From contig OZ316892.1 of NCBI GenBank assembly GCA_973895155.1, forward strand, positions 8,866,001-8,930,000: 64,000 nucleotides of DNA, written 5' to 3'. The stretch's first letter is position 1, and every line of letters begins with the position of its first letter. Shown here piece by piece: positions 1 to 10,908 of the stretch. The translations under genes and the position numbers were made by a program. Under the pieces are notes generated by a model, which searched no databases, was not told where the DNA came from, and saw only the letters and a program-made list of their open reading frames with translations. Source of the stretch: Marsupella aquatica. Lineage: Eukaryota > Marchantiophyta.

Positions 1-2027
1 GTATGGGTTAAGGTCCCATGCAGGGCAGCTTGATTCTCAATGTCTGATTTGAATGACCCATTAGATTGAGAAACAAGAATTGAGAACGCTTGGTCACGAA
101 TGGCAGAAGTTCTACTTTGGAGCAACATGAGCTCACCAATGACAAGCCACCTATCCCATAATATAGTGTTCATGGGTGGGCTTCGGCGGGCCATACAAAA
201 CCACCATTCCAGAAATCAGTCCTCCTTTGTAACATTGCTTGTACTCCATATCAGTCCTTCTATGCATAGAGAGTTCGGAATATGGATGAAAGATATATTA
301 ATCAAAAACAATAGCACAGGTGCAATGTCTCGAGCACCACCTTCTAATGTTTTATTAAAACACCTTGCAAATGGAAAAGCCACTTCCTTTCCATACATCA
401 ATGGTGAGACAGCATTTGTGCTTTCCCTTAGGGGATTGTTGGAGCAATGCCCATAACCATCTTCCATCTGACAACCTTGGTAGACATTGCTTCCAAAACG
501 CTCTATCATATAAAAAAGAGCATTTGGCTGCAATATACGATCGAGCCAACCTCCTCGTGCAACCAACCATCTTCCATGATGTGATCGAGCATCTTGGCCT
601 TACAGTGGCTGCAAAGCAACATCCAGGGATCAGGGATGGTCGTGGACATTCCACGAGTGGTGCCGTTGTGCTTGAGGCCTCCTGACTTGCTTAAACATCG
701 TAGTTTTCGACCTTATATTCTACTTTGGTAACTTCTTTTCAGGATGCTGGTATAGAAACAGATTTAGGGTCCACACCTCGCAATCCCTGTCCACACCTCG
801 CGATCTCAATAATCCACAGACGTCACTGTGATGGGCCCATGAGTGTCATCTGGAAGGTGAGGCTATCCTGCTTTCTTCCCTACTGTTTGAGCAACTTGGC
901 TTGCCAGAGATCATCTGCATAAAAACAATGTACACCTCATTATCCAGCGAATACACTATTGTGATCTGCATTGCCATGCTCAAAAAAACAAATGTTAATA
1001 CATCGGTACATATTAGATATCCTGAGACGAAGAAAGTGAGATGTCGTACGATGTCTCTAATCCAGAATTTCAGAAAGCTTATAGAACCATGCATCTGCTT
1101 GAACTCGAAATTGTGTTAGCACCAAGAGCCAGCAATGCTCATAACACAAGATTACAAACGTCCCTGACTTACCAGTTGTAGCAATAAGTGCGTATACTTT
1201 ACTCCAACTTCAGTTCTGCATTCTCGTTCACAGCAGCATATGATTTATTTCTTGTCTTCCTCAACTGGACAAGTTCCGGTTGATTGCAACCAGTGGTAGA
1301 AAAGCCTGGCACAGACGATCAATAGACTTTAACAGAAATCATTGTGAACTCACTTAGAATAGCAACTTGACTTCATGTGCTAGTTTCTTGCATGGTGATA
1401 TGTCACTGAAAGAGGCAAGAAGTTGACAATTACTTACCACGTTTTGTGAGATTGGGAACAAGGTACCTGCTAGATATTCATTTAATTTTCTTCCTCTTCT
1501 TTTTCACGCCTTGCTTCACCAAGTAAGAAGCCCATACAGGATCAGCAGGAGGTGGGGCCCCAATCCAATGTTGAGGAATGCGACTGAGGAAACAGTCAGG
1601 AAAGACAAGGAGGTGAAAAGGTCTTAGTTAGCATACGAGTACCAGAGCTCGTAGTCAATCCAACAATGGTCGGTTTCCGTAATAGTCTGTAGTTAGTTCT
1701 CTCCCAGCTTCTTACTCGAAGATTCTAAAAAATGACTGTCCGAAATTCATCCAAGTATGCTTCTCAAGATGTTTACTGACCTGCCACCTGGCATGATGAA
1801 AGCATCCCACGCTTGCCTAACCTGTATAGACAAGACAGCTTCATTGTCAGAAGCAATCAACAGGACATGACTCACACTTAAAACCCGTAGACTACAGATA
1901 ACTCACACCAACATCCTTGTGCCCAAAACAACTGAATTAATAGATCCGCAGAGAACGCAGCGTATAAAAGAAACAAAATGCAATTCTGGTTTCCACGATC
2001 TAGAAGAGCAGATTTAAACCGCGCAAA
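1..2027. other. Stretch without a supportable gene
   Basis: Several short open frames overlap on both strands between about 100 and 1120. None has a recognisable domain, splice-supported neighbours or codon bias, and they contradict one another. The 2028 side probably includes the 3' UTR of the minus-strand gene that ends there. Nothing else is supported. Confidence 0.5.
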
Positions 2028-4404
2028 CTACTCCAATATGAACGGTTCAAAATTGGCAATCTGCCTTTTCACTGATCGCTTCGGATGTACCTCAATAAGA
2101 GTCCCCATGTCAAAACTGCTGCCGAAGTAATACTGATAGAATTCAGCAGGTAGACTATCATATCCTTTTGGCAATTCACTGTGCATCTCCTTTGATAGTG
2201 CTTCTGGTTTCCCTTCATGAATATTTGATGAGCCAATCTTCAGATCTTCACTACTAAGCTGGGAGGTATTTTGACTATCAGGCTCCTCCAAATTGTTTGC
2301 AGATGAAGGGACTTCGAGTTCTCCTCTCTCTTGACGCTCAGCACGATCAGACTCTGTGCCAAACCCAGCGGCAGTTTTTCTTGCTTCCTCTGCTACTTTT
2401 CTTGCTTCCTCTGACTTGAGGATGGCAGCAGCAGCAGCACTGGTATTTCTGGCAGCAGCTGCTTGTCGTTCTTCCTCTTCCACGGCAGCCCGAACTCTTT
2501 CAATAAACTGATCGTCCTCCTCAGGAAAGAAGCGTCCTGTAAAACGAAGAGGAGACTTTTCACCGTATTCTGTATTCTGCATTGTTGAAATGGTCGGTGG
2601 ACAGGCATCGAAGTGAACCCTAAACTCACCGATAACACAATCTAATACCTGTTGACCGAGGGCGGATGGGATGTTCACGGTTTAGCCATATCACATCTGT
2701 TCAAGAGCTTCTATGGTCTAACCTGATGAGCTGAAAGAAGTTTCGGTACCTTGTTTTTTCAGCTTGATTATGCGCAGGGCTCGCAGCTCCTGAAGCTTCT
2801 CAATAATTAAAACCATCTCCGTCTGTAAGAAGAAAAAGGGAAATCAAAGATTTTCAGTTCAAAAGGAGACATTAATGCCACATCATTAACCAAAGGAATA
2901 TGTTTGCTGGCGGTGACTGGATCTAATCTCATACCGAGCCCAACATCTACTGGATGAGCAATTGCGTTTCGGGGCTTACCTCCTCCTGTCGTCTGGCCTT
3001 ATCCTCCTTAGATGCTTTCTCGGCCAGTGCCTTCATCTTGTCCATCTGCAAATAGGAAACAAAATTCTCTTGGTAATTCAAAATAATAATTAAGGAGACG
3101 AATTATGATCCGGCATTCCAGGTTATGACAGATTCATCGCTACAACGACAGAAACAAGCACACCACCAAATGGCACCGACCATGAGAACAATCTCATAGC
3201 AGAGGGACAAAAGCTCATTTTGATGAGAGAGGTGTGGCAGTTTGAGCCAGCTCACCTTCCGCTTGGCTATGCCTTTCGCAATCTCCTTTGCTCTCCATTC
3301 ATCGGCTTCACGATCGGCTATGTCAAATTGCTCTCTTTCCTACAAGCACAGACGCGATGGATAAAAAAGCAATCCTGTGGATGGATTTACCACTATATTT
3401 GCTCCCAAAATTCAGACTTGTATGTTGGGCACGTCAAGAAAATGACAAGAACATCCATTTGTCTACTCTCTTTCGTGAATTTTGACATTGCTGTACCACA
3501 TTAAAAACTACAGCACCTTTCGTAAGGCCTCTGCCACGCTTTGCCTCTTTCGACTTCTCCATTTCCTGTTCCGGGTCAGCTTGAGTCGCTTGTTAGCAAG
3601 TTTCTTGGCCGCTAGAACTTTTTCAAGCCTTGCACTTCCATCCAGTACTCCCTGAAGGGGCTCCAGTTGAAATTTGACAACTCTCAGAAGTTGTTGGGCA
3701 GCCTGAGCAGCCAAAGATGTGGATTCCGGCCAGTAATTGACATTTTCTTGTAGTGTTTTGAGCAGAATCTTATTCGTTGGTGAGGGAAAGACCGAGTCCG
3801 GGCCCTGGCTACGACCGTCATCGGATGTCTGCTGAGGAGCTGGAATCTCATTGACTGGGACATCGGACAATTCTGGACCACGCCCAGATTTGTCTAGTGC
3901 CTGTATTGTCTCCAACTCGTCCCCTCTGAAAGCGCAATCGAAAGCACAGATGTCATTCTCCCTTAGTACTGTACATGATAAAAGTATCCTAATTCTAAAC
4001 TATAAACCCAAAACCCTGACGCTTGAAGGCAACAATACACATTGACAAAGATAAAGCTCACTCGCAGTGCTCTGTAAGCCCCTCATGTGACAGCAACAAA
4101 AGGTTGGACGTCTGAGAAACTATACAGGACCTGAATTAGGTCAAACTTGATCACCTTGAGAATTGCAAAACTATTAGAACGAGGAGAAAACTAGCTGCAA
4201 GAAGACGATGAGTGGGGCAAGACGCACCACTTACATGGATTTCAAAACTGCCACATTCTCCAGAAGGCTGGCAAGGTGCGCTTGCAGCTTCGTTCTCTGC
4301 CAAAACGGATCCGGGGAAGGGCGATTGGGAAAGTATGATGATTGTGGAGGTGGTGAAGGGAGTACATTGGGACGCGGTCCCGCCGGATAATGAGGGTGGT
4401 ACAT
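2028..4404 (-). CDS. U11/U12-59K: U11/U12 small nuclear ribonucleoprotein 59 kDa protein (PDCD7-like)
   Basis: Predicted component of the U11/U12 di-snRNP, which recognises U12-type (minor) introns in the nucleus. Exons on the minus strand: 4404-4235, 3925-3517, 3339-3256, 3045-2980, 2822-2750, 2536-2028. All junctions are GT/AG and the phases join into a 436-residue protein. The N-terminus is Pro-rich with an FWQRTKLQAHLASLL segment. The centre is highly charged: a basic RKWRSRKRQ patch, then EREQFDIADREADEWRAKE, then KIAKRKMDKMKALAEK-like helix. The block KLKKQGRFFPEEDDQFIERV spans the last junction and is the family hallmark. The C-terminus is Ala/Glu-rich and ends in an acidic to neutral tail. 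The start at 4404 (MYHPHYPAGP) is preferred; an in-frame ATG 20 codons upstream lacks that Pro-rich character. The identification rests on recognised family blocks, not on a search. Confidence 0.85.
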
Positions 4405-5693
4405 CACAGCGAAATGGTGAGAGGGACATAAACCCTGCAAGCCTCTCTCCAATCGTGTCAACACTTGCTCGAGACTGACGACATCTTCATCAGTTTTCTA
4501 ATAAATTGATTGAAACCCAAACACTGATTCGACGACAAGAGGTGCGTCGAGAACTCGGGTACTGGCGTCACATTTGGCTAACTTCTTCATGGACAAACAC
4601 ATTTCAGAAAATCGGAATTCGTCACCCGTTTATGGACTGCATTGCAATCCTCCGTCTCCTGCAATTGTTGTACCCGTCTCCTGCAATTATTCATTCTACC
4701 GAGATGAAACTTGCATCTTGGTGGCTACATCCTCCCTGCTTTGCGTCACTTCGCTATGCCACCATAACCCCTCTTTGTGCGTCTTCCGTTACACTTTCAT
4801 TTCTTTACTTCTCTGGACCTGTATTGTTGTTCCTCCTTGTACTTCGTTGAGCCCTTTTTTTTCGGTAAATTGGTCATTTTCGCTCTTTCATTTGAGGTTA
4901 TGGCCATAGCCCTCTAGCCAGCCTGGCCCCGGATTTAAATCTTATCATAGTGCACAGACCAGCCATAAGATTTCCTGATTTAAAATCTCTATACTAGTGG
5001 CACAGACAGAGGGTGCTATTTCTCTCAAACATATTTTTGGAACACTCACGAGGAGGGGTTACTTATATCACAGTGCCCAAGGGGAAAAAAATATGAAACT
5101 GGAGACATGATACCAAAACCTAATGCAACCTAATGAAGGGGAGGAAAAGAGGGGAAAGGGCCCCAGGAAAAACAAGCCAAAGGGTCCCAACCAAAAGCAA
5201 ACAAAGGAACAAGGACCAAAAAGTAACCAACAAAGGAGTGTGAAGGCTAACACCCAGTCTAATGCCCTACTCAGATTCTCAATCTCTTTAGTCACAAGAT
5301 TCCCAATCTCTATGGTTGTGGTGGTACAGACAGGGATCTCTTAATTCTCCAAAACATAATTTCTGGAACTCACAAGGAAGATTTACTTTCATAACCCATG
5401 GGCTGTTTGGGGTTATGGTTAAGGACCTGGCGTATCCCTTCATGTAAAGTAGACTGTATATATGGCATATACAGTCGACTGTACATAGGGTCGACCTGTG
5501 GAGCTGGGGAGTCCGCATATTGAGAAGGCTCTTTATCCCATTAAAGGGATTTCCTTAGATCCTTAGCTGATAGTGAAGGTTGTCAAGGAGTGATATCCAT
5601 AGGCAGAATTGACTCTACAATGTAAGGTTCATTTTTAATGAGATGTAGTATATGGGAAAAGGGGTATGTGTTAACTTTTGAATAATCTAAAAC
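4405..5693. other. Intergenic, old imperfect duplication
   Basis: No gene is supported. A pyrimidine-rich stretch lies around 4620-4870, upstream of the minus-strand spliceosomal gene. Two imperfect copies of one segment sit near 4995-5060 and 5320-5385. Both read roughly ACAGACAGRG, then a T/A-rich block, then GGAACTCACRAGGA. They look like remnants of an old repeat. Confidence 0.45.
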
Positions 5694-6045
5694 GTCAATG
5701 TAACCAACTGGCTTTGGTCAGTTGGCCAGAGGATGAGCCTAGAACTGAGAGGTCCCAGGTTCAATCCTCCCTCCACGCATAAGGGGTGTGGAGGGTATGT
5801 GTGTGTGTGTGTGTGTGTCGGCGAGGTGTAGTGGTGGGAGTATTGATTATCTCTTCAGCCTTGGTTGCCCACTTTGGGTTCTGGTTTAATCCTCTCTCCC
5901 TCCTGGTCTGGGTCCTTGTCGGATCCTTGGGCATTGTCCCCTTCTGGCTACCCTACATAGAAATGCATGCTCCAAAGCAGGATGTCTATCCTCTATTGGA
6001 TGGACCAGCTTTCGATTTTCAAGGCCAAAAAAAGTCAATGTAACC
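5694..6045 (+). mobile_element. tRNA-derived SINE, copy 1, with 12-bp target-site duplication
   Basis: The element is 5706-6033. A perfect 12-bp direct repeat, GTCAATGTAACC, flanks it at 5694-5705 and 6034-6045. The 5' end has an RNA polymerase III box A-like string (TGGTCAGTTGG, about 5715) and a box B-like string (GGTTCAATCCT, about 5759). A (GT)n microsatellite (about 5799-5818) follows, then a body shared with the second copy at 15556-15899, and a short terminal A7 tract. The tRNA-like head, poly-A tail and long TSD together define a SINE mobilised by LINE machinery. It has no coding capacity. I cannot name the family. Confidence 0.82.
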
Positions 6046-7175
6046 GTAGATGACCTTAATGGGTTGTAACCCACTCAGGCTCAATGTCTAATGGGATTAC
6101 ACCCAACAATTCCTCTTGCCCACTGGTTACCCTACACATATCCATGGACTACACCCCAAAACCCCCTAGTGCCAATGGGTTACCTTACAAGTAAACCCCT
6201 GTCATGAACTCCCCTTTGTTAAGACCCTGTAAGGTTTTGAAGCATTACCCCACTGGTGAGTGAGTTCACAGAACCATGTGCCAACCTGGCATGGGAATAT
6301 TCCAATGTGAATGAGAATACCCAAGTAGAACCCCAATGTGAATGAGAATAATGAATATTATATTTCGAGAATTCACTTGGGGGTTTACTCGGGGACCATG
6401 GGGTACCCTATACCCTATCATATGAGCTCCCATTCACCTCTAGGTGTACTCCTCTCCCCCTTCACGTCAATGATTGTGTACACTCAGTTGTGATTGGGTT
6501 TTTCCAAGAATTTACGCCATAGCCAGGAGCTGCGAGTGTGAACGTTTTCCATCCCAGAGGAATCGACAATATCATTAACGTTCTTTGGCCCTTCTGCTTC
6601 GAGAGAAATCGCTGGCACTAGGCGAATGAATACCATCAGCCGTTGACCTCCATCTCTACAGCGACTCACGTTTGGGTGGCACATTGCGCTGCAGGGCTAC
6701 TGCTTTACGAATCTGGATGTTTCCGGGCAGTAAGATTGCCTGATTCTTCTTCAGGTGTGGCTAAATTCTCTTCTTCGCCAGCCGAATGCAAACTCATCAA
6801 CAGGTTCTGTTGGTGCCGCTTCCATTACCTGCTCCGTCCGGTGATGAGTGCTTATTGCTATCGTAGGTTTTGAGGAATTGATGGAGCCAAGCCTAAGTGC
6901 AGTTTATTTGTGCAGTCCGGAGCTTTTGTAGGACGAGAATTAGAAAGCTGGCTGTTTTCTCGTTCTACGAACTGAACATAAACTCAAGTGTGAGCGCGGA
7001 GCTTACCGAGTCGAGTGTTGCAGTTTGGATATGAAAATTGAAGCACGGGGGACTTTTCGTCTTGGATTTGGGAATCCATTGCAAAGGCGTGTTTGCAGGT
7101 GTTTACCGAAACAAAGTTCAAGATTGTGACGGGCTTCGACTGAGACAGCGTTTCAACTCAGGTAGCTGAGCAGCC
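6046..7175. other. Intergenic, upstream of the plastid-protein gene
   Basis: No gene is supported. A short direct repeat, CCAATGTGAATGAGAATA, occurs twice near 6301 and 6333. The last few hundred bases presumably hold the promoter and 5' UTR of the gene starting at 7176; no clear TATA box stood out. Confidence 0.4.
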
Positions 7176-8376
7176 ATGGCCGCAACCACACTGTCCATGG
7201 CGTCGTCGATATTATGCTCCGGTGCCGGTGCTTCGAATGCGACTCCGGTATTGTCCTCTGCTCTGCTCACCCCTCCCCTGATTTTCCTGGAGCTGGTCCT
7301 GTCCGGTCTATGGAATTGGTTGGGCAGATGACTGGTGTAGACTTTTGCATTGCTGTTACCGGCTTGGTTGTTTAGATCACAATTTGACGGAAATCAGCGG
7401 AATTCGAGAGGCGTCTTCTCTGTTTCAAGCGCATGCAATTTTCCATGGAGAGAAATTGATGAAAGACCGGCAGATTGCAGACCACAAGGACTTCCGCGAC
7501 TCTGTCTTTTGGGAGGCATCAATGTCGGACTCCAGGACGCCACCGGAAAGAGAGTACACAAGCATTGCCACGGAGAAGGGTGGGAAGGGCTCGTGCTGCT
7601 CAAGAAGATGAAAGCACCAGCCAAGAGACGCCTACCATTTCATCTCCGCCACCTCCCCCGGCCGTCGACAAGAAGGCTGCAGGTACACTTTTCTCCTCCT
7701 ATGCAATCGGTCACCCAACTAGACCATATCATGTAGCCCACACGAATTTGAATTCAGCCGACAACGGGGCTTGATAGTTCTAGAGATTTGCTTGAAGTCT
7801 TACTTGTTCTTGGCTGCTGGTCACCTTAAAGAGGGTTTGGAATTTTTAAGGTGAATCAGGTTTGGGTAGGTTTGGCATCAACTCTGTCCCAAGTGGATTA
7901 CAATCCTTTCTCCATGAATTGCATTCCTTCTGATAGAGTAGCTGCGGAGCATTCTTTTGCGTATGGGCTCTGTATTCCCTTCATGAGCAGACCAGGCCAG
8001 AAATGGTCGCCGGGATGTTCGATAGCAACAGGGGTTTGATATTGTCTAGAGTCTGTTGTTTGAGACTTTGTACTGACGAGCTTCTTTTGCTCCAGGCTGC
8101 ATTTTCCGACTATTGTTTTCCATATTTTCGTCTCGTCGATTGATATATAACGAGCGCTGGTTGCTAATGACCTCATGGCTTGCTAGAAAGCTGATCTGTT
8201 ACGGTTTGATTTTGGGTTTTGCAGCCAAAGTAGAAATTGAGAAGGGCCAAACGACAGCCATCATAACTGGTGTGATCTCTGTTCTGCTTGGAGTTGGATA
8301 CCTGGTACTCGTGCAGCTGCTGGACACTCGTGGAGTCAACCTTGTACCACCCCCTCCAGAAGCATTTGACCCCTGA
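7176..8376 (+). CDS. Predicted plastid-targeted single-span membrane protein
   Basis: Three exons (7176-7247, 7481-7682, 8225-8376) join in phase into 141 residues. Junctions are CCG|GTATTG..GCAG|ACC and GCTGCAG|GTACAC..TTTTGCAG|CC. The first ~65 residues are Ser/Thr/Ala/Arg-rich with almost no acidic residues, like a chloroplast transit peptide, and end near RRVGRARAAQEDE. A Pro-rich linker (SSPPPPPAVDKKAA) follows. The only conserved-looking part is the C-terminus: KVEIEKGQTTAIITG, one hydrophobic helix (VISVLLGVGYLVLVQLL, about residues 106-122) and a short tail DTRGVNLVPPPPEAF. A one-helix protein with a Pro-rich tail suits a thylakoid or envelope membrane, but I do not recognise a named family. 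Other frames are open across exon 2 but do not match the acceptor phase of exon 3. Confidence 0.68.
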
Positions 8377-9974
8377 AAAGTGGTTCACTAGGATTTGGCT
8401 CGTGGGTGTCACCCACTGAAATCGATTTTTGTTCCCGATGCATATTTTTGCCAGAAGGTCCTAGTTTTATTCACTAGTGACTTTCATTCTTGCTCTCATA
8501 AGTCTACAATGTGTATACACATGGATTGTTTTCTTGGATCACAATTCGTGGCCAACACCTACCGAGCTGTCTTACTGATGCGAAATGATGAGTAGTACTC
8601 GAGGTTTTGAGGAGTTGATCGTAATCACGCCTTCTTGCCTTCTTATGAATTGCTACGACTTTTAGCTTGGATTTGGCGACACACTGCAGAGAAAGGAGCT
8701 ATTCCAATAGAATTTTGTAATTGGTGCAAAGCAATGGCTCCGCATGTCGCAAATACATTTTATTAGTCAGGAAATGGGTCTCATGTCGGAACTAGCTATC
8801 ACAGTTAGGACGTCAAATCATGATATTTGGATCATGAAAGCTTGCGAGTGTGTGATGGCTACCATGTTGAACCTGCCACAAGAATTGTTGGTATGTAAGG
8901 ACGTCCACCAAGATGATGTTGGACAGAAGTGTTCGCTGAAGTGTGCTGGATGAGTTAGTCATGACTATTTGAAACTGAATAACAGACGATTGCTCAATTC
9001 TGAGACCAGATCACGTTTTGCTTGTCTCACAACTTTAAGCTGCTCCGTTTGCTGTCCTAACAAGGACTGGCTGAGGATTTTAAGGAGGACCTAATGGAGA
9101 TTCGTTTGGTCAGGGTGAGGTAGAATTGTCATGTCCTAACAAGGACTTATAGAATATTCAAGGGAGGATTAAGGAAAGAATCAAAGGGAGAATTGTTTGG
9201 TGAGGGTGAGGTAGAATTGTTGGACACATACAGAAAGGCTAACGGTGCAAGCTCGCACCATTTCAACGTTCCCCAGGCAGTCCTGAGTGATTTTCAAATA
9301 CCCCACATACTTAGGATGACAGTGCTGATAGATAATATCCAGCAGCCACTGAACTCGAATCCATCAAGCCACAGGGAGTCGAGGGAGAACCCAGAAGGGC
9401 TAACGCAAGCTGCAAAGACGAGCACAACGCACTACTGTAGGCATCCTTCCCTCCAAATTCGTGGAACATCACCGTCAAGCACGATTCGTTGGGCAGCCTC
9501 CTCAATCTGTGAACTACCTTCGTGTCAATGACGTTAAGCTCCAACGGCCATCTCCCCATCACAACGGATGACGGCAGTCAACCAGCCACTATTAACGTTG
9601 AGTCAAGAGCTTATAAGCAAAACATAGCCTTCAATACGGCTTTTTGCGCTCCGAGCTTTTCGCAAATTTCGGGCGCTTGGCAAGGTCCCTGAAGAGCTCT
9701 TCGTTCTCAATGAAGGCCAACGGGTGGTTGTCCTGCATTTTCGCACGAGCCGATGGTACCCGTGATGAATGGGACTAGAAGAAGAGGTCGCACGAGCCAA
9801 CCGACCGTCTTCGTCTACCGTACTTCTTCGGCAAGCCGTGCCCAGCTCGCTACGATGCCGTCCGAGACCGCAACTTTCCACTTGCCAGTTTTTTTCTCAC
9901 TCACAGCAGGACACAACCAGCCGGAGGTCGGTCAGAAGCCTCGACGGACGAAGAGTCAGGGTTGCCAGGTCGGT
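8377..9974. other. Intergenic with a local duplication
   Basis: No gene is supported. A diverged tandem duplication of about 80-90 bp covers about 9055-9222. Each half begins GTCCTAACAAGGACT and ends GTGAGGTAGAATTGT. Overlapping open frames at 9190-9980 run on both strands and have no recognisable product. A degraded further unit of the 130-bp array starting at 9975 may be visible from about 9850, with the string CCTCGACGGACGAAGAGTC at 9941. Confidence 0.45.
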
Positions 9975-10760
9975 CATGTAGCGCCGAAGAAGCTATTAGC
10001 GGGTCCCTCAGAGCTTACTGCACAATTCTGTCCGAGCAGCTTGGTCTTGTTGTCAGTATAAGGTCGATGAATGGAACTAGAATAAGATTCGGGGTTTAGG
10101 GGTTTCATGTAGCGTCGCAGAAGCTCGACAATCAGCAAGTCCTTCACAGCTTGATGCACAGATTCGGTCGAGCACCTTTGTCTTGTGCCATCAATTTCGA
10201 AGCCTCGAACCGAAAGAGAGTCGGGGTTTAGGAGTTTCATGTAGCGTCCCAAAGTTCGACAATCAGCGGGTCCTTCACAGCTACGCGCACATATTTGATC
10301 AAGCAGCTTCATCTTGTAGCCATCAATTTCGAAGCCTCGAACCAAAGAAGTGTCGGGGTTTAGGGGTTTCATGTAGCGTCCCAAAAGTCGACAATCAGCG
10401 GGTCCTTCACAGCTTGGAGCACAAATCTGTTCGAGCAGCTTCGTCTTGTAGCCATCAATTTCGATGCCTCGAACCGGAAGAAGAGTCGGGGTCTAGGGTT
10501 TTCGTGTATACTAGCAGAGCTCGACAATCAGCGAGTCCTTCACAGCTTGGAGCTGTTCGAGCAGCTTCGTCTTGTAACCATCAATTTCGATGCCTCGAAC
10601 CGGAAGAAGAGTCGGGGTCGAGGGTTTTCGTGTATAGTAGCAGAGCTCGAGAATCAGCGGGTCCTTCACAGCTTGGTGCACAGATTGTTCGAGCAGCTTC
10701 GTCTTGTAGCCACCAATGTCGATGCTCGGAACCGGAAGAAGAGTGGGGTTTAGGGCTTTA
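9975..10760. repeat. Six-unit minisatellite, ~127-133 bp units, with telobox-like blocks
   Basis: Units begin near 9975, 10108, 10239, 10371, 10503 and 10630. The first four start CATGTAGCG. Each holds GACAATCAGCGGGTCCTTCA or a close variant, then ATCAATTTCGA(A/T)GCCTCGAACC. Most units end in a telomere-like block such as GGGGTTTAGGGG, close to the plant telobox AAACCCTAA in reverse. Divergence increases toward the left, and the last two units form a subfamily starting CGTGTATA. The array ends about 150 bp before the start codon of the methyltransferase-like gene, so it lies in its promoter or 5' UTR. Long open frames in the array follow from the near multiple-of-three unit length and are not called as genes. 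Confidence 0.85.
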
Positions 10761-10908
10761 GTTTAATAATTCTGTCAACGTCCTAGTCCATTCTCTGCTT
10801 GCGACGTCTCATCTGTATTTTTTCTTCTTTTATTGCGTACGTCAGCCTCCCAGTTTTTGCCGCGTTTCATCCCTAGTTCTGTCCTGTTTTATTTCGCCTC
10901 ATTTCGCC

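Noticed and set aside
100-1119. Overlapping open frames on both strands
   Set aside because: Several phases are open over the same bases with no family resemblance; treated as chance or repeat remnants.
2537-2678. Upstream part of the last exon frame of U11/U12-59K
   Set aside because: Open by chance; the acceptor TTTTACAG at 2537-2544 and the phase from exon 5 show that it is intron.
7345-7736. Alternative frames across exon 2 of the plastid protein gene
   Set aside because: Only the frame with PAVDKKAA joins exon 3 in phase and gives a transit-peptide-like sequence.
9974-10761. Long repetitive open frames on both strands
   Set aside because: They follow from a tandem array with unit length close to a multiple of three; no start context or known product.
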